Shown here piece by piece: positions 35,641 to 44,622 of a stretch of DNA of 64,000 bases (its first letter is position 1; every line of letters starts with the position of its first letter). The notes under the pieces are model-generated. The model did not search any database and was not told where the DNA came from. It saw only the letters and a program-made list of their open reading frames with translations. Source of the DNA: Ralstonia sp. UBA689 (GTDB taxonomy: Bacteria > Pseudomonadota > Gammaproteobacteria > Burkholderiales > Burkholderiaceae); NCBI RefSeq assembly GCF_002298975.1, contig NZ_DBMV01000034.1, forward strand, positions 1 to 64,000, written 5' to 3'. The position numbers and the translations under genes were made by a program.

Positions 35641-36777
35641 ATGACAGAAACTGCAACCGAATTCAAGGCGCCGAAGAAGACGCGTGCTGCGCTTTACGGC
35701 TTCCTGATCCTCGCCCTGTTTGCACCGTTCATCGTCGGTGCCGCGGGCGGCAACTACTGGGTGCGCGTGCTGGACTTCGCGCTGCTGTACATCATGCTGG
35801 CCCTGGGCCTGAACATCGTGGTGGGCTTTGCTGGCCTGCTCGACTTGGGCTATATCGCGTTCTACGCGGTGGGGGCGTACATGATGGCGCTGCTGGGCTC
35901 GCCGCACCTGACCAACCAGTTCGAGTGGATCCATCAGTTGTTCCCCAACGGGCTGCATCTGCTGATCTGGTGGGTGATCCCGCTGGGCGCGGGGCTGGCG
36001 GCGACGTTCGGCATCCTGCTGGGCGCTCCGACGCTCAAGCTGCGCGGCGACTACCTCGCCATCGTGACGCTGGGCTTCGGTGAGATCATCCGCATCTTCA
36101 TGAACAACCTCGACCGCCCGGTGAACATCACCAACGGTCCGAAGGGCATCAACCTGATCGAGCCGGTACGGATCTTCGGGTTCGACTTTTCGAAACGGCA
36201 CGAATTCTTCGGCATCCGCTTCGAGTCGGTCCATATGTATTACTACCTGTTCGTTGCGCTGGCCGCGATCATCATCATCGTGTGCCTGCGACTGCAGAAC
36301 TCGCGTATCGGTCGTGCCTGGGTTGCCATCCGTGAAGACGAAATCGCCGCCAAGGCGATGGGCATCAACACGCGCAACATCAAGCTGCTGGCGTTTGCCA
36401 TGGGTGCGTCGTTCGGCGGCGTCTCGGGGGCGATGTTCGCGTCGTTCCAGGGCTTCGTGTCGCCGGAATCGTTCGTGCTGTGGGAGTCGATCTACATCCT
36501 GGCCATCGTGGTGCTGGGCGGCATGGGGCATATCCCGGGCGTGATCCTGGGCGGCATCCTGCTGGTGGGCTTCCAGGAGTTGCTGCGTGCGCTGGCCGAG
36601 CCGATCCAGAACAAGCTGTTCGGCCATGTGATTGTGGAAGCGGAAGTGCTGCGTCAGTTGCTGTTCGGCCTGGCGATGGTGGGGGTGATGCTGTATCGCC
36701 CTGCGGGCCTGTGGCCCTCGCCGCGCAAGGAAGACCGTCCGCAGAAGGCGCGGGTCGGTGGTTTGTCCCGCATCTGA
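35641..36777 (+). CDS. livM: Branched-chain amino acid ABC transporter permease LivM
   Basis: A 378-residue permease: MLALGLNIVVGFAGLLDLGYIAFYAVGAY, GDYLAIVTLGFGEIIRI and the ATPase-contact loop GRAWVAIREDEIAAKAMGIN are typical of LivM. The chosen ATG follows GGGGAG; the open frame runs a little further upstream into the end of livH. C-terminal 30 residues are basic and probably cytoplasmic. Confidence 0.96.
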   Translation: MTETATEFKAPKKTRAALYGFLILALFAPFIVGAAGGNYWVRVLDFALLYIMLALGLNIVVGFAGLLDLGYIAFYAVGAYMMALLGSPHLTNQFEWIHQLFPNGLHLLIWWVIPLGAGLAATFGILLGAPTLKLRGDYLAIVTLGFGEIIRIFMNNLDRPVNITNGPKGINLIEPVRIFGFDFSKRHEFFGIRFESVHMYYYLFVALAAIIIIVCLRLQNSRIGRAWVAIREDEIAAKAMGINTRNIKLLAFAMGASFGGVSGAMFASFQGFVSPESFVLWESIYILAIVVLGGMGHIPGVILGGILLVGFQELLRALAEPIQNKLFGHVIVEAEVLRQLLFGLAMVGVMLYRPAGLWPSPRKEDRPQKARVGGLSRI

Positions 36778-36790
36778 TGGAGGCACGCAC

Positions 36791-37567
36791 ATGAGCAATA
36801 ACAACGTCCTCCTCTCGATCCGAGGAGTTCAAAAGCGTTTTGGCGGCCTGCAGGCGCTGTCCGACGTGAGCCTGGAAATCCGGGAAGGTGAGATCTACGG
36901 TTTGATCGGCCCGAACGGCGCCGGCAAGACCACGTTCTTCAACGTCATCACCGGCCTGTACACGCCCGATGCCGGCGAGTTCGTACTGGGTGGCACACCG
37001 TACCAGCCGACCGCCGTGCACGAAGTGGCCAAGGCCGGCATTGCGCGCACGTTCCAGAACATCCGCCTGTTTGGCGACATGACCGCGGCGGAAAACGTCA
37101 TGGTCGGCCGCCACGTGCGCACCAAGGCCGGCCTGATCGGCGCGGTGTTCCGCACCAAGGCTGCACGCGAAGAAGAGCAGTCCATCGAAGATTGGGCGCA
37201 CGACCTGCTGGAGTACGTCGGTATCGGCAAGTACGCCAACTACACGGCGCGCAACCTGTCGTATGGCCACCAGCGCCGTCTGGAAATCGCTCGCGCCCTG
37301 GCCACGCAGCCCAAGCTGCTGGCCCTGGACGAACCGGCCGCCGGCATGAACGCCACCGAAAAGGTCGAACTTCGTGGCCTGCTCGACAAGATCCGTTCTG
37401 ACGGCAAGACCATCCTGCTCATCGAGCACGATGTGAAGCTGGTGATGGGTCTGTGCAACCGCCTGACCGTGCTCGACTACGGCAAGGTCATCGCGCAGGG
37501 CTTGCCGCACGAAGTGCAGAGCAACCCGGCCGTGATCGAGGCCTACCTCGGCGCAGCCGCGCATTGA
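36791..37567 (+). CDS. livG: Branched-chain amino acid ABC transporter ATP-binding protein LivG
   Basis: A 258-residue ABC ATPase with Walker A GPNGAGKTTFFN, the signature LSYGHQRRLEIARAL (the usual LSGGQ is LSYGH, as in LivG proteins), Walker B LLALDEPAAGMN and the switch His in IEHDVKLVM. Drives transport with LivF. Confidence 0.96.
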   Translation: MSNNNVLLSIRGVQKRFGGLQALSDVSLEIREGEIYGLIGPNGAGKTTFFNVITGLYTPDAGEFVLGGTPYQPTAVHEVAKAGIARTFQNIRLFGDMTAAENVMVGRHVRTKAGLIGAVFRTKAAREEEQSIEDWAHDLLEYVGIGKYANYTARNLSYGHQRRLEIARALATQPKLLALDEPAAGMNATEKVELRGLLDKIRSDGKTILLIEHDVKLVMGLCNRLTVLDYGKVIAQGLPHEVQSNPAVIEAYLGAAAH

Positions 37568-37592
37568 TTAGCCCGCCGGAAAAGGAATACGG

Positions 37593-38309
37593 ATGAAACC
37601 GACGATGTTGAAAATTTCCGGGCTGAAGGTTGCGTACGGCGGCATTCAGGCGGTCAAGGGTGTGGATCTTGAGATCCGCGAAGGTGAACTGGTGACGCTC
37701 ATCGGTGCCAACGGCGCCGGCAAGACGACCACCATGAAGGCGATCACCGGCCTGCAGCACTGGGCTGGCGGCGACGTGGAGTACCTGGGCAAGTCCATCA
37801 AGGGCGTGCCGAGCTACAACCTGCTCAAGCAGGGGCTGGCGATGGTGCCGGAAGGTCGCGGCGTGTTCGCGCGCATGACCATTGTCGAGAACCTGCAGAT
37901 GGGCGCCTTCACACGCAACGACGAGGCCAACATCAAGGCCGACATCGACCGCATGTTTGGCATCTTCCCGCGTCTGAAGGAGCGGGCCAACCAGTTGGCC
38001 GGCACGATGTCGGGCGGCGAGCAGCAGATGCTGGCCATGGCGCGCGCGCTGATGAGCCAGCCTAAGCTGTTGCTGCTGGACGAACCGTCGATGGGCCTCT
38101 CGCCGATCATGGTGGAGAAGATCTTCGAGGTCGTGCGTGACATCTCGGCGCAGGGCGTGACCGTGCTGCTCGTTGAGCAGAACGCGCGCCTGGCACTGCA
38201 GGCGGCACACCGCGGCTACGTGATGGAGTCCGGTCTCATCACCATGAGCGGCGACGCCAAGCAGATGCTCGATGACCCGAAGGTGCGGGCCGCTTACCTG
38301 GGCGAATAA
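37593..38309 (+). CDS. livF: Branched-chain amino acid ABC transporter ATP-binding protein LivF
   Basis: A 238-residue ABC ATPase with Walker A GANGAGKTTTMK, signature MSGGEQQMLAMARAL, Walker B LLLLDEPSMGLSP and VEQNARLAL. The Asn in place of the switch His is the LivF pattern. Last gene of the transporter, followed by a palindromic terminator. Confidence 0.96.
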   Translation: MKPTMLKISGLKVAYGGIQAVKGVDLEIREGELVTLIGANGAGKTTTMKAITGLQHWAGGDVEYLGKSIKGVPSYNLLKQGLAMVPEGRGVFARMTIVENLQMGAFTRNDEANIKADIDRMFGIFPRLKERANQLAGTMSGGEQQMLAMARALMSQPKLLLLDEPSMGLSPIMVEKIFEVVRDISAQGVTVLLVEQNARLALQAAHRGYVMESGLITMSGDAKQMLDDPKVRAAYLGE

Positions 38310-38340
38310 GCGCTACCGAGCGTTTCCAAGCGTTACGGAA

Positions 38341-38368
38341 AAGCCTCGCAATTGCGAGGCTTTTTCTT
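38341..38368. terminator. Bidirectional terminator between livF and the GNAT gene
   Basis: A 22-base perfect palindrome (38341-38362), AAGCCTCGCA mirrored by TGCGAGGCTT, with a following T tract; it serves both convergent genes. Confidence 0.88.
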
Positions 38369-38376
38369 TGGGGGCG

Positions 38377-38853
38377 TCAGAGCGAGGCGGCCTGGTACAG
38401 GTTGGCCCGATGCAGTTGCATGAAACCGCTGCCGCCGGGCACGTCGGTAAAGCCATGCTTGCGATAGAGCCAGTCGGCGCCCGTGGTGACCAGCACCGTG
38501 CGGCGCAGGCCTTGCAGCTCAGGATGCTCGCGCAGGAAATGCATCAGTGCGTGCGAGACGCCCTTGCCGCGCCATTCTGGCAGCACGAACACATCGCACA
38601 GATATGCAAACGTGGCGCGGTCGGTGACGACGCGCGCGAAGCCCACGAGGTCGCCGTGCGACCCGTCATCATTCAGTTGGTAGGCGGCGAAGGCGAGCGA
38701 GTTGACGATCGATCGGTCGAACACCGCGCGGGGCAGGCCGCGCGCCCAGTGCGTCTCCTGCGACAGGAAGCCGTAGATCTGGTCCAGCGGGAGCCACGCA
38801 GGATCGTCGGACAAAACGATCCCCGTGGCCGGAACAAAATGCGTTGCGGCCAT
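38377..38853 (-). CDS. GNAT family N-acetyltransferase
   Basis: A 158-residue acetyl-CoA-dependent acyltransferase. Visible are the strand DLVGFARVVTDRATFAYLCDVFV, the pyrophosphate-binding WRGKGVSHALM (motif A), and the C-terminal GADWLYRKHGFTDVP. Substrate unknown. The start MAATHF is chosen because the preceding residues, though in frame, are Arg/Pro-rich and look like out-of-frame translation. Confidence 0.88.
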   Translation of the reverse strand: MAATHFVPATGIVLSDDPAWLPLDQIYGFLSQETHWARGLPRAVFDRSIVNSLAFAAYQLNDDGSHGDLVGFARVVTDRATFAYLCDVFVLPEWRGKGVSHALMHFLREHPELQGLRRTVLVTTGADWLYRKHGFTDVPGGSGFMQLHRANLYQAASL

Positions 38854-38936
38854 GGCAAACCTCAGGGTGTGGGAACAGCGGTGAAGCCGAGGAGGGCGGC
38901 GCACAGCGCGCCCCCCCGGGGGCGATACGTTGAAGC

Positions 38937-40124
38937 TTAGGCGTGTGCCTTGAGCAGGGTGCGCAGCATGCCGATCATCGTGTCGATTTCTTCGGTCGTC
39001 ACGTTGAGCGCTGGCATGAAGCGCAGGATGTTCGGGCGCGGCGCGTTGAGCAGCAAGCCTGTCGGGTTCATCTCGCGTGCGGCTTCGACCAACTGCCCGC
39101 CGATGTCCTTGCCGAGCAGCAGGGCACGCAGCAGGCCCTCGCCGCGCTCGCCGGCCAGGCCGAATTCTTCCGACAGCTTGAGCAGTTGCGCGCGCAGGTA
39201 GGCGCCGCGTTCCTGCACGCCGGCCAGGAAGCCCGGGGCCAGCAGTTGCTCGATCACCGAGCAACCGACGGCCGTCATCAGCGGGTTACCGTTGTAGGTG
39301 CCGCCCTGGTCGCCGGCCTCGAAGCTGGCGACTTCATCCGTGCACAGCAGGGCCGACAGCGGTACGCCGCCGCCGATGCCTTTGCCCAGCGTCATGATGT
39401 CCGGCTCGATGTTGGAGAGCTGATAGGCGAAGAGGGTGCCGCAGCGCCCACAGCCGGCCTGCACTTCATCAACGATCAGCAGGATCTTGTGCTTCTTGGT
39501 CAGGGCGCGCAGTTGCTGCATGAATTCCGGCGTGGCCGGCAGCACGCCGCCTTCGCCCTGCACCGGCTCGAGCATCACGCCGACAGTCTCGTCGGTGATG
39601 AGCGCCTCCACCGAAGCAATATCGTTCAGGATGGCCTTCGGGAAGCCCGGCACCTGCGGCGCGAAGATGGTGTCCCAGCCGGCCTTGCCCGACGCGCTCA
39701 TGGTGGCGAGCGTGCGGCCGTGGAAACTGTGGTCGAAGGTGATGATCTGGAAGGCGCCGTTCTTATGCTTCTTGCCCCACTTGCGGGCGAGCTTGATGGC
39801 ACCTTCGTTGGCTTCGGCGCCGCTGTTGGCGAAGAACACCTTGTCGAAGCAGCTGTGCGCTGTCAGCAGACCGGCCAGCTTGGCCATCGGCTCGTTGTAG
39901 AAGGCCGGGCTCGGGTTGATGAGCTTCTTCGCTTGCGCGTTGAGCGCGGCGATCATGCCGTCGTTGGAGTGGCCGAGGCAGTTGACGGCCCAGCCCTGCA
40001 CGAAGTCCAGGTATCGCTTGCCGTTGTGGTCCGTCAGCCACGAGCCCTTGCCTTCGGTGAAGACGATCTCGGGCCGGTTGGTGATGTACATCAGGGACTG
40101 GACGGGGTAGTCAGCAAACGCCAT
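38937..40124 (-). CDS. argD: Acetylornithine/succinyldiaminopimelate-type aminotransferase
   Basis: A 395-residue class III PLP aminotransferase. Features include FANSGAEANEGAIKLARKWG, HSFHGRTLATMSAS, EPVQGEGGV, the LIVDEVQAGCGRCG segment and the PLP lysine in TLGKGIGGGVP. Overall closest to ArgD (acetylornithine to N-acetylglutamate semialdehyde). Activity on succinyl-DAP or other omega-amino acids cannot be excluded, and no other arginine genes are nearby. The start at MAFADYPVQ matches family length. Confidence 0.88.
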   Translation of the reverse strand: MAFADYPVQSLMYITNRPEIVFTEGKGSWLTDHNGKRYLDFVQGWAVNCLGHSNDGMIAALNAQAKKLINPSPAFYNEPMAKLAGLLTAHSCFDKVFFANSGAEANEGAIKLARKWGKKHKNGAFQIITFDHSFHGRTLATMSASGKAGWDTIFAPQVPGFPKAILNDIASVEALITDETVGVMLEPVQGEGGVLPATPEFMQQLRALTKKHKILLIVDEVQAGCGRCGTLFAYQLSNIEPDIMTLGKGIGGGVPLSALLCTDEVASFEAGDQGGTYNGNPLMTAVGCSVIEQLLAPGFLAGVQERGAYLRAQLLKLSEEFGLAGERGEGLLRALLLGKDIGGQLVEAAREMNPTGLLLNAPRPNILRFMPALNVTTEEIDTMIGMLRTLLKAHA

Positions 40125-40182
40125 GGCAGGAGCTCCAGAAAAAGGCGGCAGGAAGATGAAGAAACGCTGTTGGAAAAAGACA

Positions 40183-40210
40183 AAGGCCACGGGGGGTGCC
40201 CCGTGGCCTT
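40183..40210 (-). terminator. Terminator of the 2Fe-2S reductase gene
   Basis: Twelve-base stem AAGGCCACGGGG/CCCCGTGGCCTT with a four-base loop; on the minus strand it is followed by TTTGTCTTTTTCC. It lies about 190 bases after the stop and before argD. Confidence 0.75.
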
Positions 40211-40403
40211 GTGATCGTCGAATCCTGTGAACCCGATATGCAATCAGCAGACAGCCGCGCGGCTTCCCGGAGGGAGCAACGTACGGCGGCGTCGGAGGTG
40301 CAGGGCTTGGTTCATAAGGCGCAAGAATAAGACGGATGCCAAGTCAAGTCAAAACGAAATTTTGACCCTGTATGGATTTGTGCAACGGTCGGCCGGCTGA
40401 TCG

Positions 40404-41453
40404 TCAGCCCGCCGGGTGCAGGTCCGCCTCCGAGGTGAACGAGTCGGCGAAGAACGTGTCCGGGTGCATCCGGCACTGGGCGGCAAAGTCCGTGCGGGCG
40501 GCGTTGACCATCACCGGAGCGCCGCAGGCGTAGACCTCGTGGCCGGACAGGTCCGGGTGATCGGCCATGATTGCCTGGTGGACGAAGCCGGTGCGGCCGG
40601 TCCAGGCGTCTTCGGGCAGGGCGTTGGAGATGACCGGCACGTACGTGAAGCCCGGCAGCGTGCGCGCCCATTCTTCGGCCTTGGCGTGCATGTACAGGTC
40701 TTGTGGGCGGCGGCCGCCCCAGTACAGCGTCATCGGGCGCGTGCTGCCGATGAACTGGGCGTGCTCGATGATCGCCTTGATGGGCGCGAAACCCGTGCCC
40801 GAGGCCAGCAGGATGATCGGCTTGTCCGATTCTTCACGCAGGAAGAAGCTGCCCAGCGGGCCTTCGAAGCGCAGGATGTCGCGCTCCTTCATGGCTGGAG
40901 CGCCTTCCTTGGCGCCGAAGACGTAATCGGTGAACGCGCCGCCCGGCATGTGGCGGATATGCAGCTCGATCGGGCCGTCGTCGTGCGGCGGGTTGGCGAT
41001 CGAGTAGCTGCGGCGCTTGCCGTCGCGCAGGATGAATTCGACGTACTGCCCGGCCAGGAATTGCATACGCTCGGTAGCAGGCAGTTGCAGCTTGACGATG
41101 GTGACGTCGGGCGCGGCCTTCTCGAGCGACGCCACGCGGCACGGAATCTTCTTGATGGGCACGTCGCCGGCACCATGCACTTCACGCACTTCAATGGTGA
41201 CGTCGGTGGCGGGCGTGGCGCAGCAGAACAGTGCGCGGCCCTCGGTGGCTTCCTGGGCGGAGAGCGCGTTGGGCGAGTGGTTGCCCTGCACGATGGAGCC
41301 CTCGCGCACGTGACCCTTGCACGAGCCGCACGCGCCGTTCTTGCAGCCGTACGGCAGGCCGATGCCCTGGCGCAGCGCCGCTGCAAGAATGGTCTCGCCG
41401 TCTTCGGCCTGGAACTGGCGGCCGCTGGGCAGCACGTTGATCTGGTAAGCCAT
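40404..41453 (-). CDS. 2Fe-2S flavodoxin-reductase-type NAD(P)H oxidoreductase
   Basis: A 349-residue protein with an N-terminal plant-type ferredoxin domain (YGCKNGACGSCKG plus a later Cys in ALFCC) and a C-terminal FNR domain: RSYSIANPPHDD for FAD, LASGTGFAPIKAI for NAD(P)H and the YACGAPVMV end motif. This is the layout of CDP-6-deoxy-delta-3,4-glucoseen reductase-like and oxygenase-reductase proteins. No oxygenase or sugar genes are adjacent, so the acceptor is unknown. Confidence 0.9.
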   Translation of the reverse strand: MAYQINVLPSGRQFQAEDGETILAAALRQGIGLPYGCKNGACGSCKGHVREGSIVQGNHSPNALSAQEATEGRALFCCATPATDVTIEVREVHGAGDVPIKKIPCRVASLEKAAPDVTIVKLQLPATERMQFLAGQYVEFILRDGKRRSYSIANPPHDDGPIELHIRHMPGGAFTDYVFGAKEGAPAMKERDILRFEGPLGSFFLREESDKPIILLASGTGFAPIKAIIEHAQFIGSTRPMTLYWGGRRPQDLYMHAKAEEWARTLPGFTYVPVISNALPEDAWTGRTGFVHQAIMADHPDLSGHEVYACGAPVMVNAARTDFAAQCRMHPDTFFADSFTSEADLHPAG

Positions 41454-41467
41454 ACTACAATCCGAAT

Positions 41468-42499
41468 ATGTTGAAAAGAGTGTCCGGTCGCCTTGTTGCG
41501 GCACGTCCGATGATGCGCCAGGCGGTCGCCCGGCCCCCCAGACCTGCACCGCGCCTGGGGCTTCCTCGCGTGCTCATCGTCGGCTGCGGCGATGTCGGCC
41601 AGCGTTGCCTGACGAAGCTGTGCACGCGTTTTCGCGTCTTTGCCGTCACCTCGCGGGACGATGGTCGCGCGTCGTTGCGCGAAGCCGGTGCCGTGCCCGT
41701 GTTGGCCAATCTGGACGATCCCGCGTCACTGCGCCGCCTGCGTGGCTTGAGCCCCCGCGTGCTGCACCTGGCGCCACCGCCGGCTGCGGGCACGGATGAT
41801 CCGCGTACCGCTGCGCTGCTGCACGCGCTGGCGCGTCCGGGGCCGATGCCGCGAGGCACGAAACATCGCATTTTACCCGACCGGGCGCGCTACACCGGCC
41901 GCTTGAAAACCCGCCTCCAAGCGCGATCGTTCGTCTACGCCAGCACCAGCGGCGTATACGGTGACGCGGGCGGCGCCTGGGTCGAGGAATCCCGACCGGT
42001 CAACCCGTCCACCGCACGTGCGCAGCGCCGCGTGGCGGCCGAGCGCCGCGTGCGCTGGTTGGGTGCGCGCGGCGATTGGCGCACGTCGATCCTGCGCATC
42101 CCCGGTATCTATGCGGCCGATCGCCTGCCCATTGCCCGGCTCGAACGCGGCACGCCCGCCTTGTGCGCGGAGGACGATGTCTACACCAACCACATCCACG
42201 CCGATGACCTGGCGCGGGCCCTGATCGCAGCGCTGTTCCGCGGGCGGGCGCAGCGCGTGGTGCACGCGAGCGACGCTTCCGAACTGCGCATGGGCGACTA
42301 TTTCGATGCCGTGGCCGATGCGCGCGGCTTGCCACGTCCGCCGCGCATTGCGCGGGCCGAAGCGGCGCAGCGGCTGGAGCCGACGCTGCTCTCGTTCATG
42401 AGCGAATCGCGCCGGCTGCGCAATGCACGCCTGACCGACGAGCTGCGTGTCACGCTGCGCTATCCGACCGTCGCGCACTTCCTGCACGGTGGAGCCTGA
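41468..42499 (+). CDS. Atypical NAD-dependent epimerase/dehydratase (SDR)
   Basis: A 343-residue Rossmann protein: basic N-terminus of about 33 residues, then VLIVGCGDVGQRC, VLHLAPPPAAG, SFVYASTSGVYGD and the HIHADDLARALIAAL segment. The usual YxxxK catalytic pair is not evident after the STSGVYG strand, as in YeeZ-like atypical SDRs, so catalysis is doubtful. The start codon is only 14 bases from that of the divergent reductase gene; an ATG at 41510 is an alternative. Confidence 0.82.
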   Translation: MLKRVSGRLVAARPMMRQAVARPPRPAPRLGLPRVLIVGCGDVGQRCLTKLCTRFRVFAVTSRDDGRASLREAGAVPVLANLDDPASLRRLRGLSPRVLHLAPPPAAGTDDPRTAALLHALARPGPMPRGTKHRILPDRARYTGRLKTRLQARSFVYASTSGVYGDAGGAWVEESRPVNPSTARAQRRVAAERRVRWLGARGDWRTSILRIPGIYAADRLPIARLERGTPALCAEDDVYTNHIHADDLARALIAALFRGRAQRVVHASDASELRMGDYFDAVADARGLPRPPRIARAEAAQRLEPTLLSFMSESRRLRNARLTDELRVTLRYPTVAHFLHGGA

Positions 42500-42500
42500 C

Positions 42501-44156
42501 ATGAACGCCCCCGCACCGTCGCCTTCCGCAGCGCGCGCCCTCATCGCGCGACTGGCGCTCGTGCTGGCGGCGGTCGTGGTGGGTGTGGGACTTTGCTGGG
42601 TGGGTGCTGACATGGTGGCCGACGCCATGGGTGCGCGCGATGTGCGGCAGATGGTCGATGCCCGGCGCCAGCTCGCCGCCCAGGTGGCCGAAGGGATGTC
42701 GAGCCAGATCACGGCCGATGTGGCGCTGCTGCGCGCCATTCCGCAGACGCTCGCGCAGATCGACGCCGTCGCGCGCGCCGTCGCGCGCGTGAACACGACG
42801 CGTTGGAATCTGATGGACCAAGGCTCGCGTGCCAAGGAAGCCATGACGCACCAGGAGGTCGTCGAGGCCAGTGCCTTCCTGAGTACCGCCGCCGGCAACC
42901 TCGGGCTGGACTATGTCTGGGTGGTCAACCCGCGCGGCTATGTGGTGCTGGCCAACAATGCGGGCCGAGCCGATACGTTCCTCGGCGTGCAGTCGAGCAT
43001 GCAGCCGTACATGAAGGAGGCGATGCTGGGCGGACTGGGCGAGCAGTTCACGGTGGGTGGGGTGACCGGCCTGCCCGGCCTGTTCTTCGCTGCGCCGGTG
43101 TACGACGATGGCGGCCATCTGGTGGCGGCGATGGCAACGAAGGTGAGCCTCGCGCGCCTGCAGCACTGGGTATCGCATCCGACGTCCCTGCTGACCGACC
43201 CAAACGGGTTGATCATCCTGTCGACCGACGCCTCTCTGGTGGGCAGGCTCCGGCCGGACGCACGCCTGCAGCGTATGGGCCCCAGCGATCGCTACAACGC
43301 TTATCAGCGCGTCGATTTCGACCCGTGGCCGTATCAGCCCACCGCGCAGGCGCGGCGCGATGTGCCCGGCTGGGTGCCGGCAGAGATGCGCAATGGTCTG
43401 GTCTGGCGTGAGGGCAGTGCCACTCCCTCGCTTACGGTGTCGCGCAATGCCAGCGCCGACCTCACCATCATGGTGGTCGAGCCGCTGCTCGCCTGGGAGC
43501 AGCAGATGGCCACCCATGACCGCAACCGCATGATTGGCTTCGTGCTGTTCGTGAGCGTGCTGCTGACCTTCGTGCTCGTGGCGTGGTCATTGCTGCGCGA
43601 GCGGCAGCACCACCGCGTCACGCGCCATCTGAACCAGCGGCTGCAGCGCACCAACAGCGCGCTCGCCAACGAGGCGCATTTCGATCATCTTACCGGCGTG
43701 CTGACACGGCGCCGCTTCCTGGCGCTGTTCGAGACGGCTCTCACGCGTGCCCACAACCGCGGCGAGCCGCTCGTGCTGGTGCTGGCCGACCTGGATCACT
43801 TCAAGCGTATCAACGACACGTGGGGTCACGCGGTGGGCGACATGGCGCTGCAGCGCTTTGCGTCGCTGGCCACGGGCGTCCTGCGCAGCAGCGATCTCGT
43901 TGGCCGCCTGGGCGGCGAGGAGTTCGCCATCGTCATGAGCCGCACCACGCTGGAAGCCGCCGCCGAGGCGGCCGAGCGCCTGCGCGCCGCCGTGGCCGAG
44001 CCCGACGAGAGCTTCCCGACCGGCCTGGTCATGACCGTCAGCATGGGCATGACGGTGTGCCGGTCGGGCGATACAGCGTCGGAGATGCTCAAGCGTGCCG
44101 ATCTGGCGTTGTATCGCGCCAAGGAGAGTGGGCGCAACCGGCACGTGGCGGGGTAA
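42501..44156 (+). CDS. Diguanylate cyclase with Cache-type sensor
   Basis: A 551-residue membrane signalling protein: TM helix (about 15-35), a periplasmic dCache-like domain (about 50-330), a second TM helix (about 337-357), a short coiled coil, and a GGDEF domain with GGEEF at residues 471-475 and an RSSD inhibitory site five residues before it. It should make cyclic di-GMP and be product-inhibited. It starts two bases after the SDR gene, so they are co-transcribed. Ligand unknown. Confidence 0.92.
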   Translation: MNAPAPSPSAARALIARLALVLAAVVVGVGLCWVGADMVADAMGARDVRQMVDARRQLAAQVAEGMSSQITADVALLRAIPQTLAQIDAVARAVARVNTTRWNLMDQGSRAKEAMTHQEVVEASAFLSTAAGNLGLDYVWVVNPRGYVVLANNAGRADTFLGVQSSMQPYMKEAMLGGLGEQFTVGGVTGLPGLFFAAPVYDDGGHLVAAMATKVSLARLQHWVSHPTSLLTDPNGLIILSTDASLVGRLRPDARLQRMGPSDRYNAYQRVDFDPWPYQPTAQARRDVPGWVPAEMRNGLVWREGSATPSLTVSRNASADLTIMVVEPLLAWEQQMATHDRNRMIGFVLFVSVLLTFVLVAWSLLRERQHHRVTRHLNQRLQRTNSALANEAHFDHLTGVLTRRRFLALFETALTRAHNRGEPLVLVLADLDHFKRINDTWGHAVGDMALQRFASLATGVLRSSDLVGRLGGEEFAIVMSRTTLEAAAEAAERLRAAVAEPDESFPTGLVMTVSMGMTVCRSGDTASEMLKRADLALYRAKESGRNRHVAG

Positions 44157-44200
44157 TGCCGGTGCGTGATGTCTCCGGATTGGCCCTATAGGAGGCCGAT

Positions 44201-44437
44201 TCAATCAGATTCGCTGCTACTTCCGCCACTGCTGCTGTCGTCTTCGTCGATTGAGCATTGGGTGTTGGGGAAGCCGTGCTTGAGCCCGTTTTTCAGGTCA
44301 CTCAAGCCCATCATCGTGCTGATCGTGAAGGCGTTGTTGCCGAGTGATTTGGGTAGTCTCGTCAGGGACAAGTTCTCTTTGACCTGTTCGCTGGTGATCG
44401 TGCGTTTGACTTGAAAGCGGACGGTGTATTCGTTCAT
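44201..44437 (-). CDS. Small orphan protein with Ser/Asp-rich tail
   Basis: A 78-residue protein: N-terminal region with alternating strand pattern (MNEYTVRFQVKRTI), a helical middle (STMMGLSDLKNGLKHGF), one Cys (NTQCS), then an acidic serine-rich tail (EDDSSSGGSSSESD). GGAG lies six bases before the ATG. Base composition is visibly lower in GC than in flanking genes, suggesting recent acquisition or relaxed constraint. I do not recognise the family. The leader-plus-tail layout could suit a modified peptide precursor, but no modification enzyme is nearby; a simple regulatory or structural protein is equally possible. Confidence 0.55.
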   Translation of the reverse strand: MNEYTVRFQVKRTITSEQVKENLSLTRLPKSLGNNAFTISTMMGLSDLKNGLKHGFPNTQCSIDEDDSSSGGSSSESD

Positions 44438-44622
44438 GGTAGCTCCGGCTTGGTGTATGTCGATCCGCTGTGCATAGCATGCGCTGCGGTTACACCAGAC
44501 TAGAGCTAGGCGCGTGGCGCGCCCATGGGTCGATGGTACTCGTCGAGGTCACGGGCCAGAAGTCTGTTGTGCCGACGCATACAAGACCGTGTCGAGCCTG
44601 TCCTGCAATAAGCCCGATGGCC

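Noticed and set aside
38854..39264. A longer N-terminus for the GNAT protein
   Set aside because: Upstream residues overlap the end of the aminotransferase gene and are Arg/Pro-rich without similarity; the domain begins at MAATHF.
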